Positions 10,425-22,478 are shown, counted from the stretch's first letter. The stretch: 64,000 nucleotides of DNA from Parnassius smintheus behrii (GCA_036936625.1 JAUPFT010000014.1:39836926-39900925), one strand, 5' to 3'. Notes: generated by a model from the sequence alone, not told the origin. A program made the numbers and translations.

Positions 10425-12025
10425 CTATGCGCAGCTGTACACGTCATCGTCTGAGCCACACGCAAGTGTGAGTAGCGATCCAAGAGCAAGTCCTATCCAA
10501 CACTATTCCGATGATATCCCGGAAGTCCGTTTGAGCGAGATTAGAATGGTTCTCCAGCACCTAAAAATGTCTAGTCCCCGGGCGAAGATGGAATTACAGC
10601 GAAGCTTCTGAAAGCGAGTGGAAAACCGGTACTTGAAGTCCTTCAGAAGCTCTTTGATTCCGTCTTCCACGGTGGCACTACTCCCGAGGCGTGGAGCAGA
10701 AGGGGGGTGGTCTTGTTATTCAAGAAAGGTGAAAATGCTCTCTTGAGGAACTACAGACCGATATCCCTTCTGAGCCGCGTCTACGTGCTGTTTTCGAGAG
10801 TCATTACGAATCGTCTCGCACGCAGACTGGACGACTTCCAGCCTTCAAAACAAGCCGGATTCCGAAAAGGCTTTAGCACCATAGACCACATAGATACCCT
10901 TCGGCAAATTGTACAAAAGTCCGAAGAGTACAATCAGCCACTATACCTGGCGTATGTGGAGAAAATCTTTGAATCCGTCGAAATTTGGGCGGTGATACAG
11001 TCCCTTCAGCGGTGCCAAGTGAACTGTCGGTATATCGAAATGCTGAAGTGTACAAATACAGTAGGACTACGATGGCTATTCGAGTACAAAACTTGTCCAA
11101 CTGCAGAGAGGTGTAAGACAGGGTGATGTTATATCTCCAAAACTCTTCACCGCTGCATTTGAAGACGTTTTCAAGCTACTGAACTAGAAAGGATACAGTA
11201 TTAACATCAATGGCGAGTACATCACTCACCTTCGATTTGCCGACGATATAGTCCTTATGAGAGAATCGCTGGAGGAACTAATCACTATGCTCAATGACCT
11301 CAATGGTGTCTCTCAACGGATAGGTCTTAAGATGAAGATGGACAAAACAAAGATCGTGTTTAATGTCCACGTCACACTTATGCCAGTAGTTGTTGGGAGC
11401 GCTAAGCTCGAAGTTGTTGACGAGTACGTTTACCTGGGACAAATAGTCCGACTAGGTAAGTCCAACTTCGAACGAGAGGTCAATCGACGGATCCTACTCC
11501 ACTGTGCAGCGTTCGGGAAAATACGATACATCTTCTCGTCAGCTACACCTCTAAACCTGAAAACGAGACTATACAACCAGTTTGTGTTGCCAGTGATAAC
11601 CTACGGAACTGAGATGTAGTCCACCACTGCTGGCCATATGAGGACGCTCAAAGTCGCTCAGAGAGCTATGGAGAGGGCTATATTTGGGGCTTCTCTGCGT
11701 GATAAACTTAGAAATGAGAATATCCGCTGTAGAACCAGAGAGACTGACATAGCCCAACGTATTAGTTAGCTGACGTGGCTGTGGGCCGGCCATATAGTTC
11801 GAAGAACCGACAACCGTTGGGGAAAAAATGTTCTCGAGTGGCAGCCTCGTACTGGTAGGCGAAGCGTAGGGTGACCCCCCACTAGATGGAGTGACGACCT
11901 GGTAAGACATGTAGGAAGTCGATGGATGCAGGTTACTCAGGACCGTGCCTTGTAGCATACCTTGGGGGAGGCCTATGTTCAGCAGTGAACTTGTGAAGGG
12001 CTGTAATGATGATAATGATGATATA
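10425..12025 (+). mobile_element. RTE-type LINE, reverse transcriptase half (pseudogene)
   Basis: Pieces of one RT lie in shifting frames: LLFKKGENALLRNYRPISLL (about 10713-10772), QAGFRKGFSTIDHI, the frameshifted GDVISPKLF block near 11121-11150, and RFADDIVLM at about 11233, the catalytic motif. After that come YVYLGQIV and LKTRLYNQFVLPVITYG. The C-terminal tail has WLWAGHIVRRTDNRWG and TGRRSVG, then GEAYVQQ. The element ends in a (TGATAA/TGATGA)n tail at 12003-12025. At least one frameshift near 11110 and several stops make it dead. The endonuclease is absent here but present in a separate block starting at 12178. Confidence 0.8.
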
Positions 12026-12177
12026 TTGCCTATCGTGGCAAATTCGATACCCCGTGACCGCTTACTAGGCGCCGCTTACTAGGCGCTTAAAATTGTTATT
12101 TTAAAATTCAATTCTAAATAAATAAAGGTGAAAGAAAAAACTTCTTGTTTTCTATTAAAAATCAATAATTATATATA

Positions 12178-13466
12178 TATCATCATTCACCGTGCCGTGT
12201 AGTGGCGGTTAAGAATATCCACTACCCCATATCTTCCCGTGGGTGTCGTAAAAGGCGACAGAGGGAAACAGGCAGGAGATGGGCAGCAGCATCTTCCTGA
12301 TAACAACAATTACACAAAAAAAAAACTGCGGTTGCCAACCCGCTCGCCAAGCGTGGCAACTATGGCAATATACCCCCCATGAACAATAACACAAATAGAC
12401 GGCCCCCAGTCCCCGGCGGCCCCGCTATTCCTGGCTACGGTGGCGACCATGGTAACGGCGGGGCAGGGGGTGCTAAGAATCTCCGGTGGAGGTTCGCTTG
12501 CCACCTACGACGACTCGACCTGGCAACATTTAACGCACGCACACTGAGGACTGACGAGAAGATCCTGGAGCTGGAAGAAGAGATAGACAAGTTGCACTGG
12601 AGTATTATAGGATTATCCGAGGTCCGAAGAGAGGGGGAGGACACGGTGATTCTCGAATCCGGCAACTTGTTCTATCACCGGGAGGGCGACCATCTGTCCC
12701 AAGGAGGTGTCGGATTTATCGTCCACAAGTCTCTCGTCAACAACGTTGTAAAGATTGGGAGTGTGTCGACGAGGGTCGCGTACCTGATACTCAGAATCAC
12801 CAAACGGTATTCGCTGAAGGTCATACAGGTTTACGCACCAACCTCGGCACATCCCGATGAGGAGGTGGAGGAAATGTATGAGGATATTTCCAAAGCCATG
12901 CATTCCTCCAAAACCCACTACACGGTGTTGATGGGAGACTTCAACGCAAAACAACACAACAACAAGAGAAAGCGGTGAGCTGAAGTTAGGGAAATTTGGA
13001 GTAGGGCAACGGAACCGAAGGGGCCAGCAGCTGGCCGACTATATGGAGAAAGAGGGACTCTTTATGTTGAACTCTTTCTTCCAGAAGCGGCCCCACAGGA
13101 AGTGGACCTGGTCGAGCCCCGACGGTTCGACAAAAAATGAGATTGACTTCATTATGACGACCAGACGCCAACTGTTCAGTGATGTCTCAGTGATCGCAAG
13201 GGTGAAAACTGGCAGCGATCACCGAATGGTTAGAGGCACACTGAACCTAAATGTTAAGTTGGAGAGGTCTCGTCTAATGAAGTCAACGCTCCGTCCCCCT
13301 CGTGCTCTAATCCAGAATCCCGAAAACTTTCAGCTCGAGTTACACAACCGCTTTCAGTGCCTACAAGATTGCAATGCAGTGGACGATATGAATGACAAGC
13401 TCGTGGAAACTGTCCATGCGGTCGGAGCTAAGTTCTGCAAGACCTTAGCTCCGACCGCATGGACAG
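12178..13466 (+). mobile_element. RTE-type LINE, 5' half with APE-type endonuclease (pseudogene)
   Basis: The 5' UTR-like block (accgtgccgtgtagtgg, gtgtcgtaaaaggcgac) matches the leader I know from lepidopteran RTE elements. The open frame from 12379 gives an exonuclease-endonuclease-phosphatase fold: TFNARTLRT, GLSEVRREGE, GGVGFIVHKSL, VYAPTS and MGDFNAK. After a one-frame shift near 12955 it continues with KWTWSSPDGSTKNEIDFIM and GSDHRMVRG, which includes the catalytic SDH. Genome pipelines often misname such ORFs craniofacial development protein 2. The element is cut at 13443-13469 by a foldback and a (TA)n tract. The RT half is missing. Confidence 0.85.
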
Positions 13467-13468
13467 TT

Positions 13469-13469
<1 letters not shown>
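13407..13469. repeat. Perfect foldback: 26-bp arms, 11-base loop
   Basis: Left arm 13407-13432 (aaactgtccatgcggtcgga and six more bases) is exactly the reverse complement of 13444-13469. The loop is ttctgcaagac. The left arm is native LINE coding sequence. The right arm is an inverted copy of it, directly followed by the TA tract. Confidence 0.95.

Positions 13470-13564
<95 letters not shown>
13468..13564. repeat. (TA)n microsatellite with one C interruption
   Basis: About 48 TA units, with one tatacatata variant near 13483-13490. It truncates the RTE-type endonuclease block. Confidence 0.95.
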
Positions 13565-13565
<1 letters not shown>

Positions 13566-15221
13566 TTAAAGCCCGGGAAACAACCCGTTCATGTCATCCC
13601 ACATAACGTAATACGAAGTACCGTAAGCCAATAAAACAATTTTCATTACAAAATAACTATTACTTTATAAGATTGTTCTTAAGCAATTGATCAAGTTACA
13701 GCTCAAACAACATAATTATTAATAAAAAAATGAATAAAATAATTTTATTCCTTTTTTAATATTTGTAAACTTATATTAATTACAATAAAAATTAACTAAA
13801 ATTTAACATCGGAAATGAAATAACCAAATGAATACAATTGCACTTTTGAAATTCGACTATAATTATTTTCGACTGAAAGACCATACGATACAATGGAGAA
13901 ACCTTTAACAAATCTACAAACGTCACAGAATAGTGTTGTTTTACTTAATTATGATAGATTTTCGTCATGAAAAATTGGCTATACCTATAGTTAATAAATG
14001 ACTGGCTGAAGCAGACAAAGTTTACGATTCTGCTCATTTTAGAATTTTCAAACAGTCGATTGCTGTTGGTAAAAGATAGGTGTATTCCATTTATTCATGG
14101 AAAAAACTTAGAGTGATCAGTTTAGTTCGGGCAAAACTAGGCACAGTAAAGTTCGAATGATAATTGAAATGACTATGACTTCTATTATGTTGTTTTATCT
14201 GTTTTTTTTTATATTACACGCTCGACGATAGTGATAAAAGAAGGAAATAGGCAGTATAAATAAAATAAAGTTTTATCAATATGGTCCATCGTAAAATATG
14301 GATGTAAACAAGAAATACATAATTGGTCGCTAAATATCATTTATAACAATGCTGAAATTCTGCTGACGGTATTAATCCAAAAACACACAATTTAACGTAG
14401 TTAAGGACAACCAAAAGCTAGCAAAGTGTAATAATTGTCATTTAAATAACATTAAACTCACTGCTAAACCAGACACTAAACATACTGCTAACTCGGACCC
14501 CTGCCCTGTACTTCGGGCTATGAAACAACGTATGCGTACGCGCAGACCGCAGAAAATGACAACATTACAATATAAATGTGCTAATTATTACATCAAAAGA
14601 ACGTTTTAACACTTAATAGCAAAAAATTATAACATTTTACCGCAAGAATCCCTGACAAAACAGTTTAAAAATAAGTTTAATAAACTTTATACAAATAAAT
14701 AGTAAAAAAATTTAATGTATCATGACGATCCATTACATAACAGTAAAGGTAAGCTGTAATACTCGTAATTATGTTTAAATAATTATGCAGGTTCCACATG
14801 CAACATTTATGCATATATGATAAATACCGTTGTCGCCTTTTTAGTTGGATCTATTTCCGCCTCATAATTAATTTAAATTTTAATAAGATTTTTAAAAAAA
14901 ATTTTGAATGTGGTTGTACTTATTTTGAAAAAGAAAGGAATGTTTCCCTGATATATTTAATATTTCCTGTACTTTCCCTCCATGTCCCGTCCGTTTTCCC
15001 TACTCTGTATAATAGAGGGTTTACCCTAGCATGGAAACCAGTCTTTCACAAATGTCGCATATTGTGTACAACTGTATTGTTAAGTACTAATATGTAACTT
15101 TATACTCTTGCGAAGAAAAAAATAAAACTATTATTTTAATAAAAATATGTGGAGTATTAATAAAGTTTTCTTACATAGTTGAGCTGCATAAATCAATGTA
15201 TCTATCTATCTATTACAGCTC
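13565..15221. other. No gene recognised
   Basis: AT-rich sequence. The longest open frame (14798-15097, plus) is 99 codons with no recognisable domain and no splice-site support. I see no element ends. Confidence 0.5.
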
Positions 15222-15375
15222 ATAAAAGTCCACTGCTGAACATAGACCTTCCCCATAGATTGGCTCATGGGGGGAATTTTGCCATAGTTGCCAACACTTG
15301 GCAGGCCTTCAGTCGCATCACATAATCATCTACGGTAGATTGATGTGTTTACGGCGTCCCCTGAGGTATAAAATA
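15222..15375 (-). mobile_element. LINE 3'-end fragment (RTE-like)
   Basis: The stretch gtccactgctgaacatagac followed by cttcccc is the reverse complement of the conserved last codons and 3' UTR of RTE-like LINEs (the GEAYVQQW region seen at 11980 and 27800). Only the 3' end is present, as expected for 5' truncation. Confidence 0.45.
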
Positions 15376-15485
15376 GAATACCTTGTTACCAGTTAAACGC
15401 GTCTTTGGATTCCTTCACTTACCACACGTATTACAAACACAAAAAAAGAAAGAAAATACATTTATTTCACAGTAGTATTGTATTG

Positions 15486-15590
15486 CTATTTCTCTCTAGT
15501 ATTCCTTGAGAGCGCGGTCTTTCCTTGGTCAAAACGTCGTATTCGTGCTGCAGTCATATATACAGCTACAGAGTAACTCCACCACGCAAA
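15486..15590 (-). mobile_element. Short Jockey-ended retroposon, copy b (fragment, diverged)
   Basis: gtattccttgagagcgcggt, cgtattcgtgctgcag and ctccaccacg align with the 5' third of the short retroposon in reverse orientation (compare 61014-61107). The 3' two-thirds are not present. Confidence 0.55.
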
Positions 15591-15661
15591 AATTTATATG
15601 CTTAAGATTTATTTATAAAAAATTTCAGTATTTCTACCCCCATATTTTTTTTAAATCTTAA

Positions 15662-15835
15662 CTGACAAACGGACTTACAGTCTACCGAATGGCAAGTGGC
15701 TTCTAGTCTATAGACACCTGCGGCCAACTTCAGACAATGTAATTGTATTAGTTTTCTTTACCCCTCAGACCGGAACACAGCAGTGCAATCACTGTTATTT
15801 AACGGCAGAAATAGATATGTATAGGGGTGCTACAT
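15662..15835. repeat. Dispersed SINE-like repeat
   Basis: Contains tgacaaacggacttacagtc, caagtggcttctagtctata and ctcagaccggaacacagcag. The first third resembles the 3' end of the short Jockey-ended element. The second half (accggaacacagcagtgcaa) is a different body that I associate with another common lepidopteran retroposon. Confidence 0.45.
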
Positions 15836-16739
15836 ACCAAGAAGAAATTCTAAAAATATTAATTATATAACACTAGAAACGAAGTCCTACCACCTAATAA
15901 AATACTTCTATATAATATTTTTCAGCGTTTGGATATATTATAGATAGAGATTTTAGATTTTCAAACAGCACCATGCGGACCAAAATTTGCTTTTACTTAG
16001 GCCAAAAAAAAATATGTAAAAGTTCTCTTTTTGTACGAAATACTGGCCAGTTGTAATTTATTGTTAAATTATGGTAACATACATACAAGTAGAAAAACCA
16101 TAAAGGAACACGGGTTACCGGCCCGCTGGAGGGCAGCCATAGCATTTTCAGAACTGTCCGTCATTTTTTGCGAGAGAAAACTGCACACACAAAAGCAATC
16201 GTCTGCCACGACGAAGTTTACACATAACGATTAAAGCAACAAACAAACAATTTAACATTATAACAGTATTGCTTGGTGATAGCGACAACTCGGATCAGTC
16301 GCTCGACAGATCTGCATATTGTATGAGGGCGAGCGACCTGTATTGATAAACAAATCTGAAAATACACGACCGTTGTTATTGTTATTTTTAAGTAAAAAAA
16401 GTAAATAGCAGTAGTGTGATTAAAAGTTATTTATATATGAAAGGTAACGCCATGTTTTCGTAATATTGACGTGGCAGATCTCTTTTTGCAGCAAAAAGAA
16501 CTGAAATATTCTGCATTTTTGTCAGACGTCGATTCAACTGCGCAACTAGATTTAGTGTAGTGACTAGTAAGGCTGCAACTAATTTTATTGTACGCATAAT
16601 AATGCGTCAAGAAATGTTTTCTCTATTATTATTATTATTATTTTCCGATTTTAAACATCTAATCGTAAATATAATTTGATAGACGTTAAATGGTATTTGT
16701 AAATAAAGATCCTTCTAAAGGAATTGTGTACCGCGTACT
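15836..16739. other. No gene recognised
   Basis: Unique-looking AT-rich sequence; a short (TTA)n at 16624-16643. A 67-codon frame at 16031-16234 shows no domain. Confidence 0.45.
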
Positions 16740-17512
16740 GGCAAGTTAAAAAAATTTCAGCATGGTCAAGTAACATTCAGAGATGAAGAAAGAAGTGGTT
16801 GCCCTTCGACGGTTATTTTGGATGAAATCATGCTAGCAGTAAAAATATTGAAGAGAATAAATGAAACGTATGTAGAGAGTCAGCACCTATTGCTGATTGG
16901 ATCACTTTCGCATGCGGAGAATAATTTCGCCTTGGGCGTTGCCGCATGGAATGTTGCTGAGATATGATTACTAAATTTGAATTACGCTCGTCTAGGCGTT
17001 TTACGATGTCATTAAAAGCGATAAATCTTAGATTTATGAACAGGTTCTAGAAACAAATTACCAGTCAACAGTTTGGCTGTTTTAAAAATGAACCAATGGC
17101 AATTAAAGTTCAGCAATCTAGAAGCATATTAAAGATTTTATCGCTACTTTCACTTTGACGGTGTAAATGGTACATTAAAGTAACATCAATACGGAACGAT
17201 ATGATACCGAATAGCCATTGGCATTGCCAGAAGTATTAACTGCATACAGCAACATGTAACCGAATAAAAGGGACGCCGAGGTCTACTGATTTACCATGAC
17301 TGTACTAGACTAGTATGTCGGTTAAGCTTTAGCACTAGTTTGGAACCATTTAACGTCTTTAGATTCCTTAAAATGAATAATCGGTGGCGGGGAATACATT
17401 CTTCATCACCGATAGATGCGCCAGTAGCGTTCGAGCAGACCGTGCGTGATGTGTCTGATGCAGACTGGAAAAAACGTTTTGAAAATTGGTTCAAATGTAT
17501 CAATTTTCTCAC
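16740..17512 (+). mobile_element. mariner-type DNA transposon remnant
   Basis: Near 16758-16830, QHGQVTFRDEERSGCPST fits the spacer after the helix-turn-helix in mariner transposases (F--G---F-DE-RSGRPS). Near 17285-17300, LLIYHD fits the second catalytic Asp block. 17340-17510 gives FRFLKMNNRWRGIHSSS and then DVSDADWKKRFENWF, the C-terminal region. Stops and frameshifts separate them. Terminal repeats are not seen. The 3' end is cut at about 17512 by the short retroposon that follows directly. Confidence 0.65.
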
Positions 17513-17712
17513 AGAATACCAGCGTAAAATAGCAGTGTTGGATTTCGTAAGGTGAGTGTAAAAAACCGGCGACACTTTTTACTGACAACGAGGCATTCCA
17601 TCTAAGTCCTCGGGGGTGACAACGCATTTTCATTTTGATTCTTATTTTGAGGATACATGTAGATTTCTATAGATCACACCATCAGGTGGACTGTGTGCTC
17701 ATTTCTCACCCA
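17509..17712 (+). mobile_element. Short Jockey-ended retroposon, copy c (5' truncated)
   Basis: It begins at ctcacagaataccagcgtaa (about position 85 of the complete element) and continues through gaggcattccatctaagtcc to atcaggtggactgtgtgctc and ctcaccc. It joins directly onto the mariner C-terminus, with no poly-A left. Confidence 0.75.
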
Positions 17713-18334
17713 TGTTCTTTAGTAAAATATGAATCTTTGTAAATATAATATGATGTTTTATTAAAAACATTCCCGTAATAGCTTTATAGTTGTTGTAAAA
17801 TGAAGGTAAACAAATCTTCCTGAAATGTTTTTCTAAAGTTCTCGGTAGAGCGATTGTATAGTTTGCTGATAGAAAAGTAAATTCTGAAAAATATACTTAG
17901 TACAAAAGAACTAAAATTGATTTATGTAAAATGAAATAAAGATATTTTAGTATTTTATCTACTCATTCGTAACTGAAGTCACAATTAGTGACTTTGGCAA
18001 ATTTTATTATATTTATTTTGAAAAATTGTACAAAAACCTGTTTCACCAAATTGCTTTTGGAATGAATAGATAGATATTCATTTATATCGAAGAAAACCTA
18101 TTTACTGATTACAGAAATCTATATAATAGATAAATTGACCTTCGTAGGCTTTGTCCTGTACCTTAATATAATCATAATAATTGAATTGCCTATAGTTGAT
18201 AGTATATTTTTATTTACTTGCACAACGAATGGGTATTATTTTTAATAACTGTTATTTGGTATTTATTATATCACAGTGGTATACTAACTTGCAAGTGAGA
18301 ATTTGGTATTATTTAAGTTGTATTTTTTATTTAA
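17713..18334. other. No gene recognised
   Basis: AT-rich sequence with no motif I can name. Confidence 0.45.
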
Positions 18335-18640
18335 TTAGGGTGACTAACGAACGCGCGGTCCACACGGTGTTAAGTGGATATTGTGGCCCACAGACAATTA
18401 CATCTATCCTCGATCAAGAATGTATTATTCCTCACAGGTAACAAAATGCGTTATTACTTCTGAGGAATAAGACGAAACGGCTTGTTTCCAGAAAACGGGT
18501 CTCCGGTTCCGTATCCGTACTCACCATATGAAACACGGCAGGATTAAGCTGCTTTCTACGCTGGTATTCTGTAAGAACTTACTCCTTCATATATGCTACA
18601 ACCACAATATAACTGAAACATAGCTCTACCTCGTATGAAT
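18335..18640 (-). mobile_element. Short Jockey-ended retroposon, copy d (diverged)
   Basis: agggtgactaacgaacgcgc, tggcccacagacaattacat, gggtctccggttccgtatcc and gctctacctcgt follow the order of the complete copies in reverse orientation. Divergence is much higher than between copies a, e and i, so this is an old insertion. Confidence 0.7.
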
Positions 18641-18940
18641 ACATATTTTCGTCTAGTAAAATTATCCGTAGAGTTCTGTGTCGGTTTATCCGTTTTGCAG
18701 ACAGTAGGCTGACGGGAGGCAGGAACAAGCAGCAACAAGTTTAGGCAACAATCTTATGTATAAAAATCAATTGTTGTTCGTTGGTCTCGCTAAAACACTA
18801 TACTATTTTAGTGTGTATTTGAGTGGGACCCTGGATGGTTTAAAAACTCTATTGGACCCGGTAGGTACTGTTGTCAAGATCCCGAAATCACCCGTGCGAA
18901 GGCTAGGCGAAGGCTCAAGTAATATTTTATATATTTTTAA

Positions 18941-19075
18941 AGCAACAGTAGCCTAATGGCAGGGCGCTGACCGCGAACTCAAAAAGGTCGTGGGTTCGAA
19001 TCCACCATTCGACTACTAGCGTGAACCACTCGTAACACAAACAATTTAAGCTTACCACGAGTGGTTAAGGGGAAT
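18941..19075 (+). mobile_element. tRNA-headed SINE of a second family
   Basis: A textbook A box (tagcctaatggc, 18949-18960) and B box (ggttcgaatcc, 18993-19003) are 44 bp apart, which fits an RNA polymerase III promoter. The head does not close a cloverleaf, so a functional tRNA gene is unlikely. Behind the head a 10-bp hairpin (aaccactcgt at 19024-19033, acgagtggtt at 19057-19066) occurs. The head and body differ from the SINEs at 121, 3531 and 47341. Confidence 0.6.
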
Positions 19076-19189
19076 ATTAGTAATGTTTAAAAAATTTGCT
19101 AATATCTATAAAAATATATCAGATGAATTAAAACATATAATTTAACTTTGCGTCTGCTGTTGAGGCTAACAAGAAACCAAAGCAAGGTT

Positions 19190-19760
19190 ATCATTAAGCC
19201 GCTTAGCACTTGTTGTCACCGATTCCAACGATGCTTTTGTAGCACCAGTATCCATACGTGACGTGAGAAGTTCTTCACGCACGACCAGATTTGCGCTTTA
19301 TATAAGGTAAGAAGCTGCCCCGGGAGAAAGCACCGCCGCACCCTTGCTTAAAAGTGCCCATAGTCAGAGATATCTCAACATATAGGCACAGCCGGCACAT
19401 TAACTAGTTTTCAAGACTAGGGCAGAATTCTGGTACTAAATGAGAGGCGAACCAAGCGCGTCAACACATGTGACAACTCAGGCGCACAAGCTTTTAAAAC
19501 TTAGCTTTGTTCACTAAACTCCACAAGGTTTTAAGAACCTCATTGTTGGTGATACGGACCTCTGTTACAGACGTGCTGTAGTGAGGTAATACAAGTCCGC
19601 TTTTTCCTTAGTCGCATGTGCATGTTTTACCAACGGAGGTAGTGTAGACTGACAGAAGTTTGGAAGAGGGATTTGCGCCGATGAGTTTAATGCGGTAGAA
19701 ACTGGCTTGCCGTGTTGCCTTTTTACGTACCGTTTAATTTTAAATAATTCCAATTTCTAT
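19190..19760 (-). mobile_element. Degenerate Jockey-type LINE with internal deletion
   Basis: On the minus strand, NFCQSTLPPL and ATKEKADL match NFCQPSLPSL and TAKEKADL of the Jockey-type LINE at 28004 (its linker before the RT). Further on, ACAPELSHVLTRL matches ACAPELAPVLTRL. After a jump, LTLYKAQIW matches LQLYKAQVR near that LINE's C-terminus. The catalytic RT core is deleted and frames are broken. Confidence 0.65.
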
Positions 19761-20104
19761 TAAAAGCAGTATTTTCAATAATGCTAACTCACGCTTGCTC
19801 ACGTGTTTCTAGAACCCAAAACCTGCATGATTTATTTAAGCGAAATTGTTAATTTTTTTTAGTTAAAACACTTTCAGTTAGTAAAAGTAAAGTAGCAAAA
19901 GCTAGTATAAAATAAAATTATCAAATTCAAATGGGTAATAAAATATATTTACTAAATTACAATATATATTAGAAATATTGAATTTGGCTTAAATGTTGGA
20001 AGCTTAAAAGCTATACAGAGCGAAAAGCTCTACAGAGCGAAAAGCTCTAAGAAAGTTTTGTGCAAAAACTTAAGGTAGTTATTCTAATTTATAGAAAAGA
20101 TGGC

Positions 20105-20418
20105 TTTTTTATAGGATAGGGTGACAAACGAGCACACAGTCCACCTGATGGTAAGTGGTTGCTGTGGCCCATAGACACCTACATCTATCCTCGATTACGA
20201 ATCAAAATGCAGATGCGTTGTCACCCGTGAGGACTAAGATGGAATGCCTCGTTTCCAGTAAAAAGGGTCTCCGGTTCTCTACACTCACCATACGAAATAC
20301 AGCAGCATTAAGCTACTATTTCACGCTGGTATTCTGTGAGAGCATGGTCCTTCCCCGGTCGAGCCGACCCATTCGTGCTACAACGTCTAATATAATTGCA
20401 GCATGGCTCTACCACGTA
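20105..20418 (-). mobile_element. Short Jockey-ended retroposon, copy e (complete)
   Basis: Full-length reverse-oriented copy from the T-run before ataggatagggtgacaaacg to gcatggctctaccacgta. It is very similar to copies a, g and i. Confidence 0.85.
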
Positions 20419-21307
20419 TAAAATGGCTGTGTTTTATAGTCGATTTATAACTGCTTATAAATGTGTTGGATATCATTGTCTCAATGTACTAACTATAAAA
20501 ACGATTGACATATTTTAACCGTGTTACCGTTATTTCACGGTTTTAAATATTAACACACAGAAAGTCACATGTCTTTGCATTGATTTCATTCTATTTTATA
20601 GTTTGTATGTATATATAGTATGTATGTTCGATCGTAGCGAGTCATCTTGGCTAACCACGCTGACATGCTATAAGAAGATGACACGTACACTCTCGTGCGT
20701 AAGTATTTGCTCATATTCCAAGGCCACCAACTCGTAACTAGCACGTCCTGACCAGATATTAATTTATAAGACAATTAAAACTAAAATTTCGACACCAGTT
20801 TTCCTCATTGGTTCATAAAGAACATTTAATTATGGTACGTGCATTCAAAAAGTTGAAATCACATATGTTATATAACCATACAGGTTTAAGTAATGTACAG
20901 TAAATTTTCATATTCCAGGTTTCTTATACGGTTCATTTAGTATAACATTTAGGAATGGCACCGTTATGGTAAAGTTCAGCAATTGACATTAACTTTATAA
21001 TTATTATAGCGTCAGCAGGCCAAGCATGACAGTAAATATAGTTATAATTACTAGTAATGATACTGTATTTAAGAAAATTTAAAGTGCAAGATTGAACACT
21101 ACAATAATATCAGAAAATTTTAATGATACTCAGTATTATGAGATCGATGGTAGATCATATACTGGGTTACTTGTTTTAAGTTTCATAGCGTGCGAACAAC
21201 AGATTTTAAACCCCGCACAGAAATCTAAAATTGTTTATCCCGGTTTTAAAATCTGCTATTTTTATTGTTCACTTGTGGAGAACATCCTTATAAAACATAC
21301 ATGCCTG
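20419..21307. other. No gene recognised
   Basis: AT-rich sequence. An 85-codon open frame (21092-21349) shows no domain and runs into the tandem repeat at 21308. Confidence 0.45.
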
Positions 21308-21443
21308 GAAATTAAAATATCATGCAAATACGTAAAATCGAACCTGTAATAAGAAATTAAAATATCATGCAAATACGTAAAATTGAACTTGTAATAAGAA
21401 ATTAAAAAATCATCCAAATACGTAAAATCGCACCAGTAATAAG
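21308..21443. repeat. Three tandem 45-bp units
   Basis: The unit gaaattaaaatatcatgcaa followed by atacgtaaaatcgaa starts at 21308, 21353 and 21398. Units 1 and 2 carry an octamer-like atgcaaat word; in unit 3 it is changed to atccaaat. The third unit is the most diverged. Confidence 0.85.
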
Positions 21444-22032
21444 ACCCGGCAGAACTTTTATCGAGGCGATCTATAATCGAAAGCTAAGCTTTTAAACGTA
21501 CGTGTAAGCGTGTATTGCTGGGAGGCATTCTTGTATCTCTTATTTTTAACTCATAGCACTATAAAATTAAGTGTCAAGGTAATTAGGGGAGTTTTATATG
21601 GCTCACACTGATGCGACAGTTTCACTACAACATCGGAAGTAAGTGCATTTAAAGTGCCAGAAGTATTTATAAAATTACTATACATATTGGTTTTTATATT
21701 TTTTAATGGCCTAGGGTTAGGCGTACGAAAATAAGATTAGAGATAGCGTCTTGAGTAGGTCTCCTAGACTATTGTCAGTTTCAAACAAGTGGTATAATTA
21801 ATAATTTTTGTACAACTGATTTCAGGACATAAATAAAGTGAGAACACCTATGTAGTCGAAGTCAATTAAATTTGTATTATTAAGAATAACTCAAAAACCA
21901 CTAGTCACATCTTGATAAAATTTATATGAGACCACATGAGAACCACCAGTTTCACATAAAACAAGAAATCATCAAAATAAATTTACTTAGAAAAAAGTCC
22001 TGAAGTAACGTATAAAAAAATACAGCCCCACA

Positions 22033-22059
22033 CAGTTTCCCCACACAGTGGGGAAACTG
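22033..22059. repeat. Perfect 11-bp hairpin
   Basis: cagtttcccca (22033-22043) and tggggaaactg (22049-22059) flank a 5-base loop. It is the first of three clean foldbacks within 500 bp. Confidence 0.85.
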
Positions 22060-22309
22060 AAAGCCTTTGCCTTAACCTGGGGTCTGGTCTACGTGACTGC
22101 TCTGTCCGAGCTTGCAGCTTGGCAGAGCGTTCAAGTTCAACGTACATGAAACACACGACCGTGTTAAAGTATTGTGAGCTAGATTTTTTAGGCACACGCG
22201 TCGCCATGCCTTGTTTTTCGCATTTTTTTATATGTATGTATTCCTGTTTTTCTATTTCATAATAATATAGGTTTCTTATTTTGTGTCACTTGGTTAAATC
22301 ATTCCTGGG

Positions 22310-22353
22310 GAATTATGAAAATAAGAGTGATTGCACTCTTATTTTCATAATTC
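22310..22353. repeat. Perfect 20-bp hairpin, 4-base loop
   Basis: Left arm 22310-22329 (gaattatgaaaataagagtg) is the exact reverse complement of 22334-22353. The loop is attg. Confidence 0.95.
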
Positions 22354-22478
22354 GACTGAGTTATTTACCATTATTTAATATAACCTATATGTTTGTGTAG
22401 ATGAAAGTTATCTGAAAATGCTTTTGTATTGGCTATATTTGAACAAATTAAATTAATACCGTGAAAAGCTTAGACGAC

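Noticed and set aside
13043..13606. Continuous frame from the LINE endonuclease into a Tyr-Ile repeat
   Set aside because: The second half is the (TA)n tract and foldback; it is not a natural protein extension. The same applies to the Tyr-Ile frames at 1630-1818, 33824-34033, 47936-48151, 53959-54178 and 59292-59540.
14798..15097. 99-codon plus-strand frame
   Set aside because: No domain, no splice support, AT-driven composition; chance level for this window length.
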